Part shown: positions 1 to 5,337 of the stretch, one piece after another | Position numbering within the stretch: the first letter of the stretch is position 1 | How the letters are laid out: each line of letters opens with the position of its first letter | Notes under the pieces: model-generated | Seen by the model: only the letters and a program-made list of their open reading frames with translations | What the model was told of the DNA's origin: nothing | Database searches by the model: none | Position numbers and translations under genes: made by a program | DNA from: a virus | IMG/VR virus record: IMGVR_UViG_3300009163_000181 | Location: 1-23,921 of that record | DNA length: 23,921 nt | Strand: one strand, 5' to 3'

Positions 1-454
1 TCAAGCGCCAGTAGGTAATAGCGTTATAAACATCTGGCAGGTGGTTGGCATCAAACACTTGACGATAATGTCTGGATCGGGCTGGTTGATCTTTCCAGTC
101 TCTACAGCCTGTGCTTACCACAACATCACGATGACGCAACAGGTTCCACCAGTGATCAATGGGACTGGTGATCAACATGTCTGATTCCAATTTGATTGTT
201 TCACGGAATGGTGTGGCATCAAACACCTGCCAGTCGTTGGCATAGGGATTGTCTGTGTTGATGGCAAACGGAAATTCACGCACATGATCAAACAAGTGAT
301 CGGGCTCTAGGTTCTCATTGGTCAACAAACAGATTCTAGCATCCGGGTGCCAATACTTGATGGTCTTGGCCAGAGTCTCACTGCAATTCACGTAGTCTGT
401 GTTTTGAGTATTGGTCGCTACTATTAGATAGCCTTGTTCTTCAATGGGTTTCAA
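1..454 (-). CDS. Putative GT-A-like glycosyltransferase, 3' end outside window
   Basis: The frame is open from a TTG start at 454 to the left edge: 151 codons are visible and the end is missing. TTG is chosen because a TAA lies directly upstream in frame, no ATG is available before residue 93, and a GGAG Shine-Dalgarno (462-465) sits 7 nt before it. The gene overlaps the end of the 268-aa gene by 14 nt. The protein parallels that neighbour in order and spacing: GYLIVATNTQNTDYV near the N-terminus (compare GALIFAFNNEQTDYV), then KLESDMLIT at about 88-96 where the neighbour has LVLDADYVV, then LPDVYNAITYW near the cut. This is the outline of a GT-A nucleotide-sugar transferase. The metal-binding DxD is E90-S-D92 here, so substrate use or activity may differ. 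The paralogy is seen in the sequence; enzymatic function is inferred and the sugar and acceptor are unknown. Confidence 0.72.
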   Translation of the reverse strand, partial: MKPIEEQGYLIVATNTQNTDYVNCSETLAKTIKYWHPDARICLLTNENLEPDHLFDHVREFPFAINTDNPYANDWQVFDATPFRETIKLESDMLITSPIDHWWNLLRHRDVVVSTGCRDWKDQPARSRHYRQVFDANHLPDVYNAITYWRL

Positions 455-1247
455 TTATTTTCTCCAAATGCTGTTTGCCCATAGCATGAAAGTCTTGATT
501 TTTTATCATGGTCCAGCGTGGGCGTCGGTCTTGGTCCTGGTAATCTATTTTATAACAATCTTTGCTGATTCTGGTCACAGTATGCTCAGGGGTGACGCTG
601 GCCAGGGCCCAGGGTATTGATTTATACTCTAGTGTTTGTCCATTCACAATACCAAGTGCAATACTCAGTGCGTAATCATTGCGATAGGTCGAACTGGAGA
701 TCTTGTACAAATTTTTGTAGTGACGCCAGTTGTTCCGTATCATTTTCATACAATCAAATATCAATTCAGCATGGTCACCGCGTCTAAACATCATCACTGT
801 GGCCCATGACATGGGCATGTGATATTCACCGTATTCATTGAGGCCCGCAAAGTTGTCTTGCCCTGTGATATCATATGCATGAGCATGTGCCAAAAACTCT
901 TGACGGCTGTTTAATACTGCCTTTAACTGATCACTGGCCACAACATAATCAGCATCTAGTACTAGGGTTTGATCCCATGGAGATAGAGCGTAGGCATCAG
1001 TTCTACCTGCGTTGTGCCATGTAACAGTTGCCTGATAATCCGCAAACCAACGTGTTCCTCCTGCACTTGCCGTTGCCGGAATAACTTGATCGAATCCTGC
1101 GAGTCGCGAATCTTTTGGATTAATGTCTGTGACGATGGCAGTGGGAATGTTGAGCCACCTACGAATGTTTCTAGCACTCCACTCAGCCATAGCAACGTAG
1201 TCGGTTTGTTCATTGTTAAAAGCAAATATTAAGGCGCCCGTAGTCAT
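441..1247 (-). CDS. Putative GT-A-like glycosyltransferase (268 aa)
   Basis: The 268-aa protein has no signal peptide or membrane segment, so it is probably cytoplasmic. The N-terminus (GALIFAF, residues 4-10) looks like the first beta strand of a Rossmann-like fold. TLVLDADYVV at about 94-103 fits the GT-A pattern in which D98-A-D100 forms the DxD metal and nucleotide-sugar site. PMSWATVMMF further on resembles the segment after the acceptor loop, and the C-terminus is rich in basic and aromatic residues. The start ATG overlaps the preceding stop (ATGA, 1244-1247) and no good Shine-Dalgarno is visible, so translation is probably coupled. A related gene follows directly and overlaps the stop. 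Phage-encoded transferases next to fibre genes may modify virion proteins, DNA or host surface sugars; nothing here shows which. The fold-level call is moderately sure and the activity unproven. Confidence 0.7.
   Translation of the reverse strand: MTTGALIFAFNNEQTDYVAMAEWSARNIRRWLNIPTAIVTDINPKDSRLAGFDQVIPATASAGGTRWFADYQATVTWHNAGRTDAYALSPWDQTLVLDADYVVASDQLKAVLNSRQEFLAHAHAYDITGQDNFAGLNEYGEYHMPMSWATVMMFRRGDHAELIFDCMKMIRNNWRHYKNLYKISSSTYRNDYALSIALGIVNGQTLEYKSIPWALASVTPEHTVTRISKDCYKIDYQDQDRRPRWTMIKNQDFHAMGKQHLEKIIETH
462..465 (-). promoter_or_regulatory. Ribosome binding site for the TTG-started gene
   Basis: GGAG on the minus strand lies 7 nt before the TTG at 454. It falls inside the last codons of the 268-aa gene. 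It is the main reason for accepting a non-ATG start here. Confidence 0.6.
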
Positions 1248-1552
1248 CGGTTCTTGTTAAGGTTTTCATGTTCCACACGCCAGGCGTTCATTTGTTCTTG
1301 CCAGCGTTCGTGTGATTTTGCAAACAACTCAGGTACATTCACACGCACAGGAGTTTCATACAGGTCTAGTAGCACAACATCTTTGTCTTGAGCACAGGCC
1401 AACAACACACATTGTAGTTCAGGACCGGCACGCCACATGCCTCCTGCATGAGCAAACAGCATTCGGGCTTCGTACTTTTCTTTTAGGGTGCGTCTAGCGG
1501 CCGCATGATCAAATCTAGCCCGTGCGTGGGCCACAAGTTTTTCAGTTTCCAT
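1244..1552 (-). CDS. Small conserved-looking phage protein of unknown function
   Basis: The product is about 102 aa from the ATG at 1552, or 107 aa from a TTG at 1567. The ATG is preferred because the TTG lies inside the terminator tail of the preceding gene. The N-terminal half is charged and helical (ARARFDHAAARRTLKEKYEA), then a Gly-rich turn with HAGGMWRAGPEL, then a hydrophobic strand (DVVLLDLYETPVRVN) and a helical tail rich in Trp, Glu and Asn. It resembles, from memory, a family of small uncharacterised proteins in T4-like marine phages (LKEKY...GGMW...VLLD.Y..PV.VN), but I cannot assign a role. No Shine-Dalgarno precedes the ATG; a TATAAT-like element lies only a few bases upstream. 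It opens a three-gene cluster with the two putative glycosyltransferases and overlaps the next start by 4 nt. Confidence 0.75.
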   Translation of the reverse strand: METEKLVAHARARFDHAAARRTLKEKYEARMLFAHAGGMWRAGPELQCVLLACAQDKDVVLLDLYETPVRVNVPELFAKSHERWQEQMNAWRVEHENLNKNR

Positions 1553-1553
1553 A

Positions 1554-1587
1554 GATTTATTATACAAGAAAAAGAGGTAGAAGTCTA
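1554..1587 (-). promoter_or_regulatory. Possible promoter overlapping terminator, before the small-protein gene
   Basis: On the minus strand TATAAT (1564-1559) is preceded at 17 nt by TAGACT (1587-1582), a 4-of-6 match to the sigma70 -35 box. The same stretch also contains AATAAATC (1561-1554), a 6-of-8 match to the T4 late element TATAAATA. Initiation about 6-7 nt downstream would fall at or next to the ATG at 1552, giving a leaderless or near-leaderless message. The element overlaps the terminator hairpin of the upstream unit. Based on short-motif matching only. Confidence 0.35.
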
Positions 1588-1593
1588 CCTCTT
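1566..1593 (-). terminator. Rho-independent terminator after the fibre gene cluster
   Basis: On the minus strand a perfect 9-bp stem, AAGAGGTAG (1593-1585) with CTACCTCTT (1580-1572), closes a 4-nt loop ACTT. It runs straight into a T-rich tract (TTTTTCTT counting the stem end). It begins 18 nt after the TAA of the 335-aa gene and is the only obvious hairpin terminator at a gene end in the window, so it probably ends the long structural transcript. Confidence 0.8.
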
Positions 1594-1611
1594 GAGCAGG
1601 AGTTTAACCGA

Positions 1612-2619
1612 TTAGGCAGTAACAACACCAATAGAGGGTGTGCCCCACGAATTGGTCAATGTCGAACTTGGTGGAAGGTATGTGACCAAGGTTGTGGGTG
1701 CCGAGCCTACAATAGTGGTTGAGGGGCTGGCGGTTCCTGTACCGCCTGAAATGTCAGCAGTGGTACCTGCACCCGATGATCCATCACTGACCCAGGTTGT
1801 GACCAAGGTCAACACTGTGGTACTTGTGGCTGTGGCTGTGGTACGGATGTACTCGCCTGAATATGGAGCGGTGGCATTGTTTAATTGGAATATAGTAGCA
1901 GGTGTGCCGGTAAGTTGGTACCATCCTGTTGTGGTAGCGAGAGTGGTTTGCGTTCCACCTGTGCCGCTGAGACGTGTGGTTCCTGTGTAACTTTGACCTG
2001 CAATGGTCTGGGCCGCTGAATTCACACGACCAGTGAGGTTGATTGTGCCGCACTGTCCAGCAAAAGTGTTCCAATCTGGATCTGAGTCGGTTCCTGTGGA
2101 ACTCTTGCCGTACTTGATGCGCACAATGCCACCTGCGTTCCAGAAATATCTTGCTTGGTCGGCTGAAGGAAAAGTCACAGTGTGTGTAAACGTAATGGTC
2201 CAGGCGGCCTGCCCTGAACCAGTAGCGTTGTTTTTGCTTGTGGTGCCGTCAAATGTACCATATTCGGTACCCGAGGCAGCGGCGTTGCCACGGTTGGTAG
2301 TGACACTGGTCAAGTCAGCATTGAGTGCTGCCAAAATACCAATTGTTTGACCTGCAGTGGGTGCCGATCTTGATGTGAGTGTGGTATTGGTTTGAGTTCC
2401 TGATGTGGCCAGGTTGTTGACCAGGCTGGCCCATTGTGTGGCTGTGACTGTACTGGCGGCTGAGGGATTTGCCACTGCTGTTTGTCCCCAACCTTTGTCG
2501 GTGGCGCCGACTCCCCAAATATCATTTAAGTTGGCTCCAGCAGTGCCGCCATTGGCAGTGGGTCCAACAAATCCATTAAAATCTGCCGCTTGTATTAGTC
2601 CTGCACTTGAGTATGTCAT
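1612..2619 (-). CDS. Putative tail-fibre or virion structural protein (335 aa)
   Basis: This 335-aa protein is very rich in Thr, Ala, Gly and Ser with almost no Cys, typical of beta-structured phage fibres. The N-terminus (DFNGFVG at 14-20, LNDIWGVGATDKGWGQ at about 32-47, then TATQWASLVNNL at about 59-70) follows a pattern I associate with uncharacterised structural proteins of marine phages, where an 'N.iwG.G..d.GyGQ' stretch precedes a helical segment. The middle has ARYFWNAGGIVRIKYG and DPDWNTF. The C-terminal half is a run of Thr/Gly-rich strands. The ATG at 2619 has AGGA 7 nt upstream. It starts 12 nt after the tail-fibre gene ends and is followed by a terminator, so it is the last gene of the structural unit. 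An adhesin, fibre tip or fibre-attached role is inferred from position and composition only. Confidence 0.7.
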   Translation of the reverse strand: MTYSSAGLIQAADFNGFVGPTANGGTAGANLNDIWGVGATDKGWGQTAVANPSAASTVTATQWASLVNNLATSGTQTNTTLTSRSAPTAGQTIGILAALNADLTSVTTNRGNAAASGTEYGTFDGTTSKNNATGSGQAAWTITFTHTVTFPSADQARYFWNAGGIVRIKYGKSSTGTDSDPDWNTFAGQCGTINLTGRVNSAAQTIAGQSYTGTTRLSGTGGTQTTLATTTGWYQLTGTPATIFQLNNATAPYSGEYIRTTATATSTTVLTLVTTWVSDGSSGAGTTADISGGTGTASPSTTIVGSAPTTLVTYLPPSSTLTNSWGTPSIGVVTA

Positions 2620-2631
2620 TTCTGTTTCCTA

Positions 2632-4545
2632 TTAGTTCTTGATGGTCACAATTGCTTCAATTGTACTTGATTCTGGGGTGATCTTGTCAACCAGACTTCG
2701 TCCAATTACATTGAATGATGTGGCTTCTCCTGGCTGGGCCGCTCTGGCAATGCCTGCTCCTGCTGAAACCAATCTGTCACCTTTGTGTACAATGCCAACC
2801 ACTTTAACTGGGACACGTCCGGTCATTGCAACTGGAGGATGTGTGTCATTTTCGCCGGCACCACCATTCATCAAGTATGCCGCTCTAGTACTTATCACGC
2901 CAAGCACGTTTTCACTTAATTCTGTGAGCGATCTGGTAATTTCTGCTGTGCCGCCCAATTCAACCACTGTGCCTGCTTCTAGCACTTCATCTGCGGCAAA
3001 GCGTTCTGCAACGTCAGCGTAAAGTGCTGTGGTTGCCTGAGCAAATACTCTGTTAAAATAGGTGCTTGCTGAACCAATATTGCCAACACCGTTTGCGTTG
3101 TTGTTAACAATATTACCAGCACTCACGTTACCACTCACGTTGGCAGTTGTTCCTGTGTAAGTAACAGCATACATGTTATTGAAATATCCTGATGGACTAC
3201 CAATGTTGCCCACAGCATTTGTGCCGCCTTTGGCAATACTTTGCACGTTGGCCACGTTGGCAAATAAAGTGGTTGTGTCAATCACAACCACGTTTGAAGT
3301 TCCACCGATGTTGATTGTTGCGCTTCCGCCAGAACCGGTAAACTGTATGTTTGATGTTCCGTTTTCAACTTTGGTAGCACTGGCTGCGGCGCTGATTCCA
3401 GACAGTGTTGAACCATTACCATAGATATAATTACCAGTGATGTTGCCAGTGGCACTAATAACGCCAGTTACATATTCACCTGTGGTAGCAAATACTGCTA
3501 CGTTTGAAGTACCGTTAACGCTTACAGTTATGTTGGCGCCTGTAGAGGCAATGTTTACGTTTGAAGTACCGTTATTGATGTTGGCAACCGATGTAATAAT
3601 ACCCGACAGGAAATAACCGTTACCATTAATGTAGTTGCCAGTGATGTTACCGGTTGCTGAAATCAAGCCACCTGTTAAAATATTACCACCAGTGATGTTA
3701 CCGGTGGTATTAACATTACTACCAGCAGGGCTGATCACATTACCAATAAAGTTTGCACCAGTAACATTACCAGTTGCTGATACTTGACCAACAGTTAAAA
3801 TATTGCCACCGGTGATGTTGCCAGTTACATTTCCGTATCCACTGATGTTGGCGCCACTAGTGGTAAAGATGGCTCTAGTAGTGCCGCCTGTGGTCACGAC
3901 CAAGTTGCCAGAACTCACAAGATTACCGGCCATGTTGGTGCCAGTAGCATTGCTAAATGTTACACCTTTGTAGACTGTAGGGAATAAGGTTGAAACAGGT
4001 GCGGCAGCACTGAAGTCAGCATCGCTACTGAAAATAGCAACTCTTACGCTGTTAGAATAAAGCGTAGTGACGTAGTGTGGTGTAGCCGAAGTGTCATTGA
4101 TTGTTTCAGGAATAGCACCTGTTGTGCCTTGACTACTAGAGTAGGCTGGGCCAACCACAATAAAACTGCTGCCAGTATAAACTTTTACCTGCTGGTTTGT
4201 AGTGTCGTACCATAACTCGCCGGTAACTGGATTGGTTGGGGCCGATGAACTTGATGTAGAGAGGGCCAAAGGTTTCCATTGCGCGGTGCCCGGATACGCA
4301 GATCCATAACTATAGACTTTTAATAAGTTATTGGTACTATCCCACCAAAGTTGACCATTTAATGGAGAGGTCGGTGACGTGCTGTTGGAAAAATTTTCCA
4401 GCATTTGGATAAAGTTTTCGTCTAAGAATTCACCGTACCCAGCATAATTTTTACCCACCAAGGTCACGCTACTGCTTTGATTGTACGTGCCATCTGTTAT
4501 GGTAGCAAAAACATTGCCATTAGTAAGATTAATTGTATATGCCAT
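2632..4545 (-). CDS. Tail-fibre-like protein with repetitive shaft (637 aa)
   Basis: Three parts can be seen. Residues 1-125 form a head beginning INLTNGNVFATITDG, with KNYAGYGEFLDENF and two related turns (NGQLWWDSTNNLLKVY at about 62-77; TGELWYDTTNQQVKVY at about 106-121); this looks like the N-terminal domain of many marine-phage fibre proteins. Residues from about 210 to 500 are a low-complexity shaft of repeats such as SATGNITGNYI-NGNG and NGTSNV. From about 500 the composition changes to a charged C-terminal domain starting YADVAERFAADEVLEAGTVV, with VLGVIST, GRVPVKVVG and KGDRLVSAGAG. That C-terminal domain type caps phage fibres; self-cleavage as in some fibre chaperone domains is possible but no catalytic site is identified. 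The start has AGGT 7 nt upstream and an exact TATAAATA just before. Probable receptor-binding or fibre shaft protein. Confidence 0.8.
   Translation of the reverse strand: MAYTINLTNGNVFATITDGTYNQSSSVTLVGKNYAGYGEFLDENFIQMLENFSNSTSPTSPLNGQLWWDSTNNLLKVYSYGSAYPGTAQWKPLALSTSSSSAPTNPVTGELWYDTTNQQVKVYTGSSFIVVGPAYSSSQGTTGAIPETINDTSATPHYVTTLYSNSVRVAIFSSDADFSAAAPVSTLFPTVYKGVTFSNATGTNMAGNLVSSGNLVVTTGGTTRAIFTTSGANISGYGNVTGNITGGNILTVGQVSATGNVTGANFIGNVISPAGSNVNTTGNITGGNILTGGLISATGNITGNYINGNGYFLSGIITSVANINNGTSNVNIASTGANITVSVNGTSNVAVFATTGEYVTGVISATGNITGNYIYGNGSTLSGISAAASATKVENGTSNIQFTGSGGSATINIGGTSNVVVIDTTTLFANVANVQSIAKGGTNAVGNIGSPSGYFNNMYAVTYTGTTANVSGNVSAGNIVNNNANGVGNIGSASTYFNRVFAQATTALYADVAERFAADEVLEAGTVVELGGTAEITRSLTELSENVLGVISTRAAYLMNGGAGENDTHPPVAMTGRVPVKVVGIVHKGDRLVSAGAGIARAAQPGEATSFNVIGRSLVDKITPESSTIEAIVTIKN
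3420..3880 (-). repeat. Degenerate repeats coding the fibre shaft
   Basis: Related blocks recur in this stretch of the fibre gene. For example, plus-strand 'ccagtgatgttgccagtggc' near 3433 has close variants near 3638, 3692 and 3808, and 'gttaaaatattaccacc' near 3674 recurs near 3796. They code for ATGNITG-type peptide repeats (about residues 222-375). The copies are diverged, irregularly spaced and coding, so they are protein repeats and not a CRISPR array. Confidence 0.75.
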
Positions 4546-4563
4546 TTGGGTTACCTGTTCCTA

Positions 4564-4571
4564 TATTTATA
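4564..4571 (-). promoter_or_regulatory. T4-type late promoter motif before the fibre gene
   Basis: The minus strand reads TATAAATA exactly, the consensus of T4 late promoters (read by gp55-programmed polymerase in T4). It overlaps the TAA stop of the 201-aa gene and lies 18 nt before the fibre ATG. Initiation 6-7 nt downstream would leave a short leader containing the AGGT ribosome binding site. An 8-mer can occur by chance, so the position in a 21-nt gap is the main support. Confidence 0.55.
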
Positions 4572-5172
4572 CAGCATTGATGTTACTTAGGGTCTGTATT
4601 CTAAGCGTATAATCGATTTGAATTTGACGGTTCAAACTCTTTTGCACCGGGTGAAAGATCACATGTGTAATCAAGCGCAAATTATCAGCAGACCCATTCC
4701 ACGTTTTGAGTCCTAATTCATCAAATACGTATTCACCATTGTAATTGGTTGAGTTATCAAATGCCTGCTGTTCTGCTGGCTCACCGTAGTCCAACAAACA
4801 AGTCACTAGAATATCAGTATAAGCATTTCCGGCTGTGTGTAATACCGTCATTCGGTTGTTTTCTGGGTCTGTGTCTGCGGCTGAATTGTCATCAACTACC
4901 TTTTGGTAAGTTTGATTGTAAAGTGATGCACTTTGTCCTGTGGTATTTGGGGGCAAATACGTAATAACTCCAGTGGGGTCTACTGAACTGCCACCGTTGC
5001 CAAATGCCATCTGATAGATATAACCCAAGTTACGATCGCTCAGACTCTGTGCCATGGCCACAGAAATGTTCTCATAGTGAATGGCATTGTGATCGTTGTA
5101 GAATATTTCGCCGCTTGCGGGGTCATGAATTTTGACATGCCCAGTGATTTTTGCCAGTCCCGGGGTTATCAT
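4567..5172 (-). CDS. Putative virion structural protein (201 aa)
   Basis: The 201-aa protein has no signal peptide or membrane helix. The N-terminus has ITGHVKIHDPASGEIFYND (about 9-27), then a helical stretch ENISVAMAQSLSDRNLGYIYQ, then MAFGNGGSSVDPTGVITYLPP (about 55-75), and a strand-rich C-terminus ending in RQIQIDYTLRIQ. I recognise this pattern (G.v.I.D..tGe, NaIh.EN, fGNGG..vD..G.I.Y) from small structural proteins beside fibre genes of marine T4-like phages, but no function is established. The ATG overlaps the stop of the 49-aa gene (ATGA), with GGAGG 7 nt upstream, a strong ribosome binding site. Its first 30 residues resemble the end of that small upstream protein. A role at the baseplate-fibre junction is plausible from position only. 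Confidence 0.72.
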   Translation of the reverse strand: MITPGLAKITGHVKIHDPASGEIFYNDHNAIHYENISVAMAQSLSDRNLGYIYQMAFGNGGSSVDPTGVITYLPPNTTGQSASLYNQTYQKVVDDNSAADTDPENNRMTVLHTAGNAYTDILVTCLLDYGEPAEQQAFDNSTNYNGEYVFDELGLKTWNGSADNLRLITHVIFHPVQKSLNRQIQIDYTLRIQTLSNINAV

Positions 5173-5318
5173 GCTCGTCCCTCCACGTAAGTTTTTTGAG
5201 TCGTTGGGTCAAACACTCTGAAATACCCTTGTACATTAACGGTGCCAGTTTCGTTGGGTTTGCTGGGCATTTGCTCTTTTTTGGGCTCAACTGTTTGATT
5301 TTGCTGTGTATTTGACAT
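5169..5318 (-). CDS. Small ORF (49 aa) related to the N-terminus of the next protein
   Basis: ATG at 5318 to TGA at 5169, 49 codons, filling the gap between the giant gene and the 201-aa gene and overlapping the latter by 4 nt (ATGA). The N-terminal half is hydrophilic (QQNQ, EPKKEQ, PSKPNE), probably disordered. The C-terminal half (VNVQGYFRVFDPTTQKTYVE) resembles the start of the next protein (AKITGHVKIHDPASGEIFYN): beta-strand, Gly, beta-strand, Asp-Pro turn, strand. It may be a genuine small accessory protein or the remnant of a duplicated copy of its neighbour. No strong Shine-Dalgarno is seen (AAGG lies 13 nt upstream). Tight packing and the stop/start overlap favour a real gene; function is unknown. 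Confidence 0.65.
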   Translation of the reverse strand: MSNTQQNQTVEPKKEQMPSKPNETGTVNVQGYFRVFDPTTQKTYVEGRA

Positions 5319-5325
5319 GGTCTTT

Positions 5326-5333
5326 TATTTACC
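5326..5333 (-). promoter_or_regulatory. Weak late-promoter-like motif before the 49-aa gene
   Basis: The minus strand reads GGTAAATA, 6 of 8 matching TATAAATA, in the 19-nt gap after the giant gene and 7 nt before the ATG of the 49-aa gene. On its own this is weak; it is listed because better matches occupy three other short gaps. Confidence 0.2.
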
Positions 5334-5337
5334 TTGA

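Noticed and set aside
1553-1567. Five-codon longer start (TTG at 1567) for the small gene
   Set aside because: The TTG lies in the T-tract of the terminator, so it would probably be absent from a message started downstream; the ATG at 1552 is preferred, though the longer form cannot be ruled out.
3420-3880. Repeated blocks resembling a CRISPR array
   Set aside because: The units are diverged, irregularly spaced and fully coding for a tail-fibre shaft in one continuous frame; there are no conserved repeats with unique spacers.
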